NCBI GenBank assembly: GCA_947489925.1
Contig: CANLFK010000015.1
Coordinates: 1 to 21,558 of the forward strand
DNA length: 21,558 bases
Direction: 5' to 3'
Source of the DNA: Candidatus Caenarcanales bacterium
GTDB lineage: Bacteria > Cyanobacteriota > Vampirovibrionia > Caenarcaniphilales > Caenarcanaceae
Position 1 is the stretch's first letter, and the number at the start of each line of letters is the position of its first letter. Below are positions 14,029 to 21,558 of this stretch, piece after piece. The position numbers were made by a program, and so were the translations under genes. Below the pieces are notes generated by a model. The model was not told the DNA's origin. It made no database searches and saw only the letters and a list, made by a program, of their open reading frames with translations.

Positions 14029-14679
14029 TTATTCAATCAAATTTAAGAAGTTTTTCAGCATTAATAAGCCAGTTTTGCCGCTTCTTTCGGGGTGAAATTG
14101 CATACCATAAACATTATCTTTATTCACCATAACGGGTATTTGATAATTGATGCCAGCTTCAGTTGTTGCCACAATTTGTTTTTCATCAAGCGGAGAGCAA
14201 AAATAAGAATGTACAAAATAAACTTGGGCTGGATTTTCGGTTGAATTAAAGATTGAATGAGACTTAAAATTATTTTGAATATTTAATTCATTCCAGCCAA
14301 TATGAGGAATACGAGAAACTTTTTGTGGATCTAAAGGTAAAACTTCTCCTTTAAAAATGCCCAAACCTTCAACGCCTAAGCCTTCGGAACTTTTTTCAAA
14401 TAAAATTTGCATACCCAAACAAATACCCAAAAACAATTTGCCTTTTTGAATTTCGGCTTGAATTAATGAGCTAAGTCCTTTTTCGTCAATTTCTTTTTTG
14501 ACTGGTGCAAAAGATCCAACGCCCGGAAAAATTAAAATGTCGCTATTTTGAATATCTTTTGAGTTGTCGCTTATAATCGCTTCAAAGCCCAAAGAAAGCA
14601 AAGCATTATAAACGCTGTACAAATTAGCAAAATTTGATTTGAGAATACAGATTTGAGAATTAGTTTTTTTTAAAATCAT
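14029..14679 (-). CDS. hisH: imidazole glycerol phosphate synthase, glutaminase subunit HisH
   Basis: HisH hydrolyses glutamine and channels ammonia to HisF, forming IGP and AICAR in histidine synthesis. From the ATG at 14679 it has 216 aa (a TTG at 14691 is the alternative). The class I amidotransferase triad is C87 (GICLGMQ), H196 and E198 (MQFHPERSGKTG). Oxyanion and interface phrases are FPGVGSFAPV (51-60), RIPHIGWNELN (123-133) and VYFVHSYF (153-160). It is about 15 residues longer than the E. coli protein, mostly at the N-terminus. It stands alone here; hisF is not in the window. Confidence 0.94.
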   Translation of the reverse strand: MILKKTNSQICILKSNFANLYSVYNALLSLGFEAIISDNSKDIQNSDILIFPGVGSFAPVKKEIDEKGLSSLIQAEIQKGKLFLGICLGMQILFEKSSEGLGVEGLGIFKGEVLPLDPQKVSRIPHIGWNELNIQNNFKSHSIFNSTENPAQVYFVHSYFCSPLDEKQIVATTEAGINYQIPVMVNKDNVYGMQFHPERSGKTGLLMLKNFLNLIE

Positions 14680-14749
14680 TTTAATTGGCAAAATTAAGCC
14701 AGAGAGCTTAAAATCCTATCAGCATAGTTAAAAAAATAAAATAATAGTT

Positions 14750-16441
14750 TTGAAATCCTTTGAATTATTTTTAAATAAAAGTGTAATTGCCCCTTTAATC
14801 CCAGAGCTTTGCTTGCTTTTGGCGGCTATAATTGCTTTAGTCTGTAGTATTTCGGGCAAACAAGCCTCAAAAGCTTGGATTTACAATATTCCAGTTTTGG
14901 TTTTGGCTTTTATTTATAATATTGTAGTTTATTCAGTTCTTTCATCTGATGAGCAAGTTTATTTATTTAAAGGCACTTTTGTCCTAGATTCATTTTCGGT
15001 TTTGCTGAAAGGCTTAATTTTATTAACAATTTTAAGTTTTAATTTGGTGGCTGGCATTTCGCTTAAAAACCGTGAAATTATTGCTAAAGGTGAATTTCAA
15101 TTTTTGGCTTTAACCATGTCTTTGGGAGCTTGTTTTTTAGTTAGTGCCAATGATTTAATTTTGACTTTTGTTTCGCTTGAATTAATTAGTTTATCGGCTA
15201 TTGCTTTAATTTCAATTGCTAAAAATAACTCTCTCAGCTCGGAAGCTGGCATTAAATATTTACTAAATGGCGGTATTGCTTCAGCTATTTTATTATTTGG
15301 TTTTTCAATTATTTTTGGGATAGCTCAAGGTAATACTTTATTTTCCACTTATCCAGACTTCATCAAGAATTTCAATAATCTGGAACTTTTAAAGACTTTT
15401 CCTTTTATTTTATTTTCCTTGGCTTTATTTTTTGTGGTGGTGGCTTTTGGCTTCAAATTAAGTTTGTCTCCTTTCCAGCTTTGGTCTCCAGATGTTTATG
15501 AAGGTGCTCCATTACCAGTAACCGCTTTAATGGCTACTATTTCGAAAATTGCGGCTTTTGGAATTATGTGTCGTATATTTTTTACTATTTTTTCTTTTCA
15601 TTATGTTTTTACAGTGATTTTTGCTTGTTTATTAGCTCTCATGGCGATTTTGTCAATGTTATACGGTAATTTGATTGGTTTAAGACAATTTTCACTTTCA
15701 CCAGCCAAAAGGTCTCTCAAAAGATTAATGGCTTATTCATCAATGGCTCAAATGGGCTATATTATAACAGCGGTTTGCTTGGTCTCAGATATACATTTAG
15801 AGAGAGCTTTATTTTATTTGAGTGCTTATATTGTGGTTAATTTGGTCTTTTTTGTGGCTTTAATTAAACTTGATAATTGGCATCAGGAAAATAATTCTTC
15901 AGTTAATTCTGATTCTTTTGAAGCTTTGAAAGGCTTATTTAAGTTAAATCCAAAATTAGGCTTATTAATGACTTTTTGCTTGGCTAATTTGGCGGCTATT
16001 TTACCTAGTTTATTAATTGCCAAAATTATATTATTGCAGTCGTCTTTATCAGTCGGCTTAAAATACTTAATACCGAGTTTAACTTTAACGGAAAGCCAAA
16101 TTCAATTACCGATTTTAAGTTTTTTAAGTTTAATTATGACTATTGTAATTTTGTTTACCAGCATTATTGGGGCTTTTTACTATTTCAGTTTAATTAAAAA
16201 TATTTTTTCTGATAATTCAATTACTTTAACTAATAATTCAAGCTCTTTAAAGACTAAAAGATTTGATTTCTCTCATTTAATGCTTAATGGAACACTTGTT
16301 TCGCTTTTGATTTTAAGTTTAAGTTTTACTTTTAATTTACAGTTTTGGCTACAAACCGTTTCTCGTAATTCTTCAATTGCTTTATTCACTACTGCCGCCA
16401 ATGGTTTAAGAGAGGCAATGCTCGAAAAAGAAATTAAATAA
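14750..16441 (+). CDS. nuoN: NADH-quinone oxidoreductase subunit N
   Basis: NuoN is an antiporter-like membrane subunit of respiratory complex I. The 563-aa protein is almost all hydrophobic helices (about 14). It shows the family phrases LELISLSAIALIS, WSPDVYEGAPLPVTALMA, TISKIAAFGI and AYSSMAQMGYI, including the lysines and glutamate used in proton transfer. The only start available after an upstream in-frame stop is TTG at 14750. It is longer than most NuoN (about 480-515), mainly from a Ser/Asn-rich loop near 490-505 and the last 50 residues. No other nuo gene is adjacent, although nuoN normally ends the nuo operon. No SD is visible. Confidence 0.93.
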   Translation: MKSFELFLNKSVIAPLIPELCLLLAAIIALVCSISGKQASKAWIYNIPVLVLAFIYNIVVYSVLSSDEQVYLFKGTFVLDSFSVLLKGLILLTILSFNLVAGISLKNREIIAKGEFQFLALTMSLGACFLVSANDLILTFVSLELISLSAIALISIAKNNSLSSEAGIKYLLNGGIASAILLFGFSIIFGIAQGNTLFSTYPDFIKNFNNLELLKTFPFILFSLALFFVVVAFGFKLSLSPFQLWSPDVYEGAPLPVTALMATISKIAAFGIMCRIFFTIFSFHYVFTVIFACLLALMAILSMLYGNLIGLRQFSLSPAKRSLKRLMAYSSMAQMGYIITAVCLVSDIHLERALFYLSAYIVVNLVFFVALIKLDNWHQENNSSVNSDSFEALKGLFKLNPKLGLLMTFCLANLAAILPSLLIAKIILLQSSLSVGLKYLIPSLTLTESQIQLPILSFLSLIMTIVILFTSIIGAFYYFSLIKNIFSDNSITLTNNSSSLKTKRFDFSHLMLNGTLVSLLILSLSFTFNLQFWLQTVSRNSSIALFTTAANGLREAMLEKEIK

Positions 16442-16535
16442 TCTAAAAGTAAAAGTCTTTTAAATCGTGAATATTTTCTCTCTCAAAGCCGCTATTCTTT
16501 TCATCTTGAAACATTTTTTCACATTGAATAAGCTT

Positions 16536-17534
16536 TTATTTTGCCCGTGAATAAACTCCAAAATCTAGCCCAAAACTTTCGGGGCATAAATAGCCAGCCG
16601 CCGCAACCATAGCTCCATTATCGGTACAATAATTTAAAAATGGAGCTTTAATATTTATTTTTTGCCCAATATTTAATTCATTTGCTTTTTCAGAAATTAG
16701 CTCTCTTAGTCTTTGATTAGCCGAAACACCTCCCGCAATGACAATATCAAAACAATTATTTTTAAGACTGGCTTTAATTAATTTATCAGCTAATTCATGA
16801 CAAACTGCTTCCTGAAAACTGGCAGCCAAATCCGCTTTATTCAAATTTTCAAGCCCAGTCTTTTCAATTAAACGCAAAACAGCTGTTTTCAAACCACTAA
16901 AGCTAAAATCAAATTCGCCAACCTTGGCTCTGGGTAACTTAAAAATTGTTTTATTTCCAGTTTTAGCTAAGGTTTCAATATGTGGTCCTCCAGGATAAGG
17001 CAAATTAAGCATACGGGCAACTTTATCAAAGGCTTCACCAGCTGAATCATCAATTGTTTGACCCAAAATTTTTATATCTTGATAATTATTAATTTGCAAA
17101 ATCTGAGTATGTCCACCAGAAGCCAATAAACAAATAAATGATTCTTGCAAAAAGTCTTTGGGGTTTTTATTTAAATTATTGGCACAAATATGAGCTTTTA
17201 AATGATTAATACTGACTAATTCAATATTTAAAGCCCAACTTAAAGTTTTAGCGGCATTAATACCAACCAATAAGCTACTTACCAGCCCCGGTCCATTTAC
17301 GACGGCAATTCTATTTATATCTGACCAGTTTAAGTTGGCATTTTTCAAACAAGACCAAATTAAATGATCAATATGTAAAACATGCTCTCTAGCGGCAATT
17401 TCTGGTACTACTCCGCCATAAACCTGATGCGTAGCAATTTGTGAATGAGTCAATTCGCTAATTATTTTATGTCCATTCTCGACAATTGCCACACTAGTTT
17501 CATCACAGCTACTCTCAATTCCTAAAACAAGCAT
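16536..17534 (-). CDS. tsaD: tRNA N6-adenosine threonylcarbamoyltransferase TsaD
   Basis: TsaD, with TsaB and TsaE, transfers the threonylcarbamoyl group to A37 of ANN-reading tRNAs. The 332-aa protein has the opening GIESSCDET (5-13), PEIAAREHVLH (44-54), metal-binding H111 and H115 (NHLKAHI), ASGGHTQI (138-145), GEAFDKVARMLNLPYPGGP (166-184) and D305 in TDNGAMVAAAGY. The length is normal. ATG start, no SD. It diverges from lysC across a 116-bp gap that holds an inverted repeat. Confidence 0.97.
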   Translation of the reverse strand: MLVLGIESSCDETSVAIVENGHKIISELTHSQIATHQVYGGVVPEIAAREHVLHIDHLIWSCLKNANLNWSDINRIAVVNGPGLVSSLLVGINAAKTLSWALNIELVSINHLKAHICANNLNKNPKDFLQESFICLLASGGHTQILQINNYQDIKILGQTIDDSAGEAFDKVARMLNLPYPGGPHIETLAKTGNKTIFKLPRAKVGEFDFSFSGLKTAVLRLIEKTGLENLNKADLAASFQEAVCHELADKLIKASLKNNCFDIVIAGGVSANQRLRELISEKANELNIGQKINIKAPFLNYCTDNGAMVAAAGYLCPESFGLDFGVYSRAK

Positions 17535-17553
17535 AAATTATTTTTTATTTTAT

Positions 17554-17600
17554 TTTTAACTTATATTATTATGAATAAAAAATTTTATAATAAGTTAAAA
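17554..17600. promoter_or_regulatory. inverted repeat with a perfect -10 hexamer between tsaD and lysC
   Basis: TTTTAACTTAT (17554-17564) and ATAAGTTAAAA (17590-17600) are exact 11-bp inverted arms around a 25-nt AT-rich centre. TATAAT at 17586-17591 points to lysC and touches the right arm; no good -35 lies at the usual distance. It may be an operator controlling lysC and/or tsaD, or a chance palindrome in AT-rich DNA. Confidence 0.3.
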
Positions 17601-17650
17601 TTCTAAGGTCTTAGATTTGGTTTTAAGTTTTATTCCAATTATTTTTGTTA

Positions 17651-18916
17651 ATGAAAAAAATTATAGTTCAGAAATTTGGTGGCAGTTCCTTGGCTTCTGC
17701 TGAGAGAATAAAAGCTGTTGCTGAAATTTGCAAAAAAACTAAACATAATGAAAATTGTAATTTAGTTGTCGTAGTTTCTGCTATGGGAGATACAACTGAT
17801 GATTTAATTGACTTAATGGAGCAAATTAATTCTAAACCCGCTGCTCGTGAGCAAGATATGCTTTTAAGTACTGGTGAACAAGTCAGTATTTCTCTTTTAG
17901 CAATGGCTTTAAATAAAATTAATGAAAAAGCTCAGTCATTAACTGGTTGGCAAGCTGGCATTAAAACAGAGTCAGTACATACTAAAGCAAGAATTAAAGA
18001 AATTGAAACAGCCAGAATTAGTAAATTATTAGACGAAGATAATATTGTGGTGGTGGCTGGTTTTCAGGGCTTTGATGATAATAATGAGATTTTCACTTTG
18101 GGGCGTGGTGGGTCTGATACAACCGCTGTGGCTTTAGCAGTTTCATTAGGAGCAGATCGTTGTGATATTTATACTGATGTAGATGCAGTTCATACTTCAG
18201 ATCCCAGAATTGTCAAGAAAACTAGCTCTCTCAAAAATATTTCTTATGATGAAATGCTAGAACTAGCAAGTTTGGGAGCTCAGGTTTTACATCCTCGTTC
18301 AGTTGAAACAGCCAAATTTTTTCATATGCCTTTGCGGGTTAGAAGCAGTTGGCAACCCGATAATTTGGGAACTTTGGTTTCAGATAATATTAATATAAAC
18401 ACAATAGAAAGGAAGGAAATTAAAGTGATTGAAGGACAAAAAGCCGTTAGAGGAGTCGCTATCGACAAAAAACAAGCCCGTTTATCAATTATTGGAGTGC
18501 CCGATGAACCAGGTATTGCCGCTAAAATATTTGGTGAACTTTCTGAAAATGGTATTTCGGTTGATGTAATAGTGCAATGCGTTAGTAATGATGGTCATGC
18601 AGAGCTTGATTTTACAGTTAAACGAGATTCTGCTGAATTAGCCAAAATCGAAATTGACCGTATCGCAAAGCTAGTAGGAGCAAAGAGAACAAGTTTAGAT
18701 TTAAATGTGGTAAAGGTTTCCATTGTTGGAGCTGGCATGATTGATCAACCAGGTATTGCCGCCAAAATGTTTAAGTCTTTAGGACAAAAAGGTATTAACA
18801 TTCAAATGATTTCAACCAGTGAAATAAGAATAAGTTGTATTGTTGATGAAAAACAAGGAGAAGAAGCTGTACAAGTAATTCATGAAGCTTTTGGGCTTAG
18901 CGGACTTTCAGAATAA
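17651..18916 (+). CDS. lysC: aspartate kinase
   Basis: Aspartate kinase phosphorylates aspartate at the entry to lysine, threonine, methionine and diaminopimelate synthesis. The 421-aa protein starts best at the ATG at 17651 (MKKIIVQKFGGSS), not the TTG two codons earlier. The kinase domain shows KFGGSSLAS (8-16), LLSTGEQVS and FTLGRGGSDTTAVALA. It is followed by two C-terminal ACT repeats, each with a PGIAAK[IM]F phrase (GVPDEPGIAAKIFG and GMIDQPGIAAKMF), which normally bind feedback-inhibiting lysine or threonine. It is of the monofunctional type found in Cyanobacteria and Firmicutes, with no homoserine dehydrogenase fusion. A promoter for the next gene lies just after its stop. Confidence 0.97.
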   Translation: MKKIIVQKFGGSSLASAERIKAVAEICKKTKHNENCNLVVVVSAMGDTTDDLIDLMEQINSKPAAREQDMLLSTGEQVSISLLAMALNKINEKAQSLTGWQAGIKTESVHTKARIKEIETARISKLLDEDNIVVVAGFQGFDDNNEIFTLGRGGSDTTAVALAVSLGADRCDIYTDVDAVHTSDPRIVKKTSSLKNISYDEMLELASLGAQVLHPRSVETAKFFHMPLRVRSSWQPDNLGTLVSDNININTIERKEIKVIEGQKAVRGVAIDKKQARLSIIGVPDEPGIAAKIFGELSENGISVDVIVQCVSNDGHAELDFTVKRDSAELAKIEIDRIAKLVGAKRTSLDLNVVKVSIVGAGMIDQPGIAAKMFKSLGQKGINIQMISTSEIRISCIVDEKQGEEAVQVIHEAFGLSGLSE

Positions 18917-18921
18917 ATACT

Positions 18922-18948
18922 TTGGATATAAGTTTATTTGTATATAAT
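18922..18948 (+). promoter_or_regulatory. sigma-70-type promoter of the TPR gene
   Basis: A perfect TATAAT (18943-18948) follows TTGGAT (18922-18927) with a 15-bp spacer, or TTTGGA with 16 bp. Transcription would begin near 18955, leaving a leader of about 37 nt before the ATG at 18992. Confidence 0.45.
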
Positions 18949-18991
18949 TGAAACAAGTCTTTTTTAATTTCAAAATTTCATTTTATTAATA

Positions 18992-19861
18992 ATGCGATCA
19001 TTTTTTTGCTTAATATTTATAGTATTATTATTCGGTTTTCAATTAAGATGCAAAGCTACTTCGACAGCCGTGAATGCTAATATTGCTAAGCTAATTCAAT
19101 CAGCTCAAAACGAATATACCGCTGGCAATTATGCTATAGCTATTAATAAATACAAAAAAGCTTTAGAAGGAAATAATAATAATCCTGGTATTCATTTTGG
19201 TTTGGGAGCAGCTTATATTGGGGAAGGTTATTATGAATTAGCAACAGAATATTTTTTGAGAGCTTTAGAATTGAATCCCGCTCTGATTGAGGCTTATTTC
19301 AGTTTGGCTTTGGCTTATCAGGCAATGGGTCGCAAGAAAGAGGCTTTAGCTGTTTATCGTAAAGGTTTAGGCTTTGATTTAAATAAAGAATTACCTCGAA
19401 GTACTTTTTGGAATGAAGTAAATATTAAATCAGATGAAACAAGTGGTGAAAATCAGGATGATGAAGATAATTTTATTGAAAGTAATGAATCAGAAGATAA
19501 AAACCTTTCAACTTTAAAAATAAAAGAATTTAAGCCGCCAATAATTATTACTGAAAATATTTTTAATAATACTGTAAATGAAACAGTTGATAATAATATT
19601 GATAAAAGCGGGGCAGTGATTATCAAAAAAGATAATAATTATTATGCTAGCCAAATTGAAGATTATGAAGAAGAATTAAGAAAAAGTCCAGACGATAGCC
19701 AATCTATGAGGCGTTTAGCACTTTTATATTTAAAAATAAATCAAATAAATAAAGCTCAAAATATGCAAATCAACTTAAAAAATATAAATTCAGAATTTAG
19801 CGAAGAAATAGCCAAAGAAATTGATAAAGTTCAAAAAAGCTCCAAGCTGAAAAAGATATAA
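18992..19861 (+). CDS. secreted or membrane-anchored TPR protein
   Basis: This is a 289-aa protein with an N-terminal signal-like segment (FCLIFIVLLFGFQLRCKA, about 5-22). The Cys at 20 follows QLR, which is not a good lipobox, so lipidation is doubtful. Three tetratricopeptide repeats cover about 34-135 (EYTAGNYAIAINKYKKAL, LGAAYIGEGYYELATEYFL, ALAYQAMGRKKEALAVYRKG). An acidic, Asn-rich linker (about 145-220) leads to a fourth TPR-like unit near 225-262. TPRs bind partner proteins; the partner is unknown. It has its own likely promoter after lysC and converges on the adhesin gene. No SD. Confidence 0.8.
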   Translation: MRSFFCLIFIVLLFGFQLRCKATSTAVNANIAKLIQSAQNEYTAGNYAIAINKYKKALEGNNNNPGIHFGLGAAYIGEGYYELATEYFLRALELNPALIEAYFSLALAYQAMGRKKEALAVYRKGLGFDLNKELPRSTFWNEVNIKSDETSGENQDDEDNFIESNESEDKNLSTLKIKEFKPPIIITENIFNNTVNETVDNNIDKSGAVIIKKDNNYYASQIEDYEEELRKSPDDSQSMRRLALLYLKINQINKAQNMQINLKNINSEFSEEIAKEIDKVQKSSKLKKI

Positions 19862-19923
19862 AGAATCCGAAAATAATAAAATAATATTAAATAAAAAGAT
19901 TATTTACTTTAAAAAGCCTTTAT

Positions 19924-21558
19924 TCAATCAGCATTTTCAGATTTTCTTTTCATCGAACTCACATTAATTACAAGACCAGCCCCCCCCAACATTTCACCGC
20001 ATTTAATTTCTTCAAATCTATAAGTTTCAAATCTATAAGTCTCTTCCGAAGTATTTATATTCATTAAAGTATTTCCAATTCTTCTTTCAGTTTCAAATGA
20101 TAAGCCATTTATTCCAGTGATAGGAGTGGCAAAGAAAGTATTAAGACCGACCAAGACAGCATTATGAGGGGTAAAGAGAGGATAAAGTAGAAAATTATTA
20201 GACGAATCAGTCATCAAACCTAATAAAGTTTCATAGTCAAATAAACCAAGACCTCCGACTTCATTTATATAACTAATTGAAGATAAAATAAGTTTATTAA
20301 TTCCTAGCGGAGAATTAGCTCCACCAATTAAACCACTAGCCGTAATTTGAAGGTTTGGTGAGCTCAATTGAGGAAAAGCTGTATATGTATTTGCGATAAT
20401 ATTACCGTTTGAAACATTAATTATTAAATTATTATTTGCTTGTAAACTACTAGTATTTAAATTTAAATTGCCTGAATTCACATTTAAATTAATATTTGCC
20501 GCTTGTATATTACCCAATATATCAGTATTATTTTCAAGAACTGAATTGTCAGCAGTAAGACCTGCTCCAGCAAAAGAATTAACAGTTAATTGACCGCTTC
20601 CTAGATTAGAAGTATTTAAGATAATTCCGTCTTTATCATTATATAAAATATTTCCAGAACTAGAATTAATACTTAAATTAATAAAGTCAGTATTATCCAA
20701 ATTAGCATTACCACTATTAGTACTTATTGATAAAGTATTTCCAGTTAAATCACCAGTCTGAGTTATATTACCAGCACCATTAGTAATTAAACTTAAATTG
20801 CCACTGCCAATATTTGCAGCAGTAACATTAAAAGAATCAGCATCAGTATAATTAATATTCCCACCAGCAGAAGAATTAGCCGAGAAGTTTACGGTATTAT
20901 TATTTATATTAGTTAAGTCTGCATTACCACTCCCAACTATCACATTTATATTTTCAGCATTAATTGAGCTAGATTGGCTAATATTAGAATTATCAGTAGC
21001 CGTTAAATTGACAGAACCAGTAGTTGTAATTGAATTGCTTAAACTCAAGCCAGCTGATTGAAGTGTAATATTACCATTGACTACACTCAAAGATAGTCCA
21101 GTTAAATTACCATTATTAATACTACCAATTCCATCAAAGTCATTATCAGCCCTAAATAATAAATTACCTCCACTAGTAGAAAATGCTGATAGACCCGTAA
21201 TATCAGTATTTGCAGTTATGCCTAATGTATCCCCACTAATTATATTTGATTCACCAATTATAGAAATTACATTTACATTGTCCAAATCAGCTAATTGAAA
21301 AGAAGCACCGACAGAATTAATAGTAAGTGTTATATTATTAATATCATTAGTTGTCTGAAGCAGAGAAGCGTCTCCACTATTAATACTTAGAATTAAATCA
21401 TTTGCTAAAAGAGAAGAGCCCGCAGATTGAGTAATATTAGAAATACCATTAGCTATGAGATTAACCGAATCAAGATTAATTAAATTACCGCTTAAAGTCA
21501 TATTAGATTCAGTAAAACTATTACTAGCAGTGAGATTAGGAGCAAAAGCAGTAGCCAT
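19924..21558 (-). CDS. 3' part of a large surface repeat protein (filamentous-haemagglutinin-like beta-helix)
   Basis: The frame is open to the right edge, so the 5' part is missing. The Met at the edge is probably internal, because no signal peptide follows. The visible 544 residues are mostly Asn/Ser/Gly/Thr/Ile/Leu in loose repeats of about 20-45 residues such as GNITQ, SGNANL and INSSSGNILY, typical of secreted right-handed beta-helix adhesins (two-partner-secretion or autotransporter passenger type). From about residue 400 the repeats give way to a non-repeat end (FDYETLLGLM, PLFTPHNAVLVGLNTFF). The C-terminus holds a doubled TYRFE and a Gly-Gly encoded by a G8 tract, then MKRKSENAD. No autotransporter barrel is present. 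The function as an adhesin is family inference. Confidence 0.75.
   Translation of the reverse strand: MATAFAPNLTASNSFTESNMTLSGNLINLDSVNLIANGISNITQSAGSSLLANDLILSINSGDASLLQTTNDINNITLTINSVGASFQLADLDNVNVISIIGESNIISGDTLGITANTDITGLSAFSTSGGNLLFRADNDFDGIGSINNGNLTGLSLSVVNGNITLQSAGLSLSNSITTTGSVNLTATDNSNISQSSSINAENINVIVGSGNADLTNINNNTVNFSANSSAGGNINYTDADSFNVTAANIGSGNLSLITNGAGNITQTGDLTGNTLSISTNSGNANLDNTDFINLSINSSSGNILYNDKDGIILNTSNLGSGQLTVNSFAGAGLTADNSVLENNTDILGNIQAANINLNVNSGNLNLNTSSLQANNNLIINVSNGNIIANTYTAFPQLSSPNLQITASGLIGGANSPLGINKLILSSISYINEVGGLGLFDYETLLGLMTDSSNNFLLYPLFTPHNAVLVGLNTFFATPITGINGLSFETERRIGNTLMNINTSEETYRFETYRFEEIKCGEMLGGAGLVINVSSMKRKSENAD
19980..19987 (-). repeat. G8 homopolymer in the surface-protein gene, candidate phase-variation tract
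   Basis: Eight consecutive C on the + strand (G8 in the coding strand) lie 18 codons before the stop and encode the MLGGAG phrase. Losing one G gives MLGGLVL and a stop; gaining one gives MLGGGWSCN and a stop. Such a G run is very unusual in this AT-rich sequence and is the classic slipped-strand mutation site of surface genes. Confidence 0.6.
20011..20040 (-). repeat. 15-bp perfect tandem duplication in the surface-protein gene
   Basis: TTCAAATCTATAAGT occurs twice head to tail. It keeps the frame and encodes TYRFE-TYRFE. Perfect identity suggests a recent or unstable duplication. It lies 23 bp from the G8 tract. Confidence 0.85.

Noticed and set aside
21539..21558. ATG at the right edge as the true start of the surface protein
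   Set aside because: It coincides with the window end, no signal peptide follows, and the protein begins in mid-repeat.

Overview
The window is an AT-rich bacterial chromosome segment. It carries core housekeeping genes (recJ, apt, tRNA-Cys, pheS, hisH, nuoN, tsaD, lysC), a chemotaxis core (cheA-cheW-cheY), a fur-family regulator, a TPR protein and the 3' part of a large surface repeat protein. TGA is used as a stop. Most of the core genes have no Shine-Dalgarno sequence. AT-richness, weak SD use, a lone nuoN and a motility-type CheA with a gut/aquatic-bacterium feel are compatible with a non-photosynthetic relative of Cyanobacteria (Vampirovibrionia/'Melainabacteria'). That placement is inference only, because no marker gene was compared.

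Layout. Positions 1-950 hold the last codons of an unidentified gene, then on the minus strand a small unknown gene followed by a Fur-family gene. recJ and apt run rightward from 1093 to 4012. Positions 4009-8136 hold a foreign-looking island of five tightly packed genes. The first is a C5-cytosine DNA methyltransferase that overlaps the apt stop. The next four form a predicted ABC-three-component (ABC-3C) conflict system: a tiny membrane protein, an ABC-3C C-terminal-domain protein, a 78-aa middle component and a DUF2326-type ABC ATPase. The island is bounded by a 65-66 bp near-perfect direct repeat of the apt 3' end (3947-4012 and 8150-8214), and a tRNA-Cys follows. cheA-cheW-cheY then run leftward (8479-11994). 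pheS and a HAD hydrolase run rightward, hisH leftward, nuoN rightward, tsaD leftward, lysC rightward and the TPR lipoprotein/secreted protein rightward. The adhesin fragment runs leftward from the right edge.

The most interesting part is the island. (i) The effector role of the ABC-3C system seems to be split between a 79-aa one-TM protein and a separate CTD protein. The tail of the first and the head of the second share an Asn/Ser-rich motif of the form G-x-x-S-S-x-N-x-Q-[ST]-I, which suggests direct co-assembly. (ii) The ATPase has a non-family tail that runs into an A7 slippery run. A -1 shift there adds 46 well-formed codons ending 14 bp before the apt repeat. (iii) The repeat copies differ by two synonymous changes and one indel, the pattern expected if an incoming element replaced the 3' end of apt with its own version. 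(iv) The island genes carry SD sequences while nearly all flanking genes do not. Separately, the surface-protein gene carries a G8 tract and a 15-bp tandem duplication near its 3' end, a likely phase-variation site in such an AT-rich genome.
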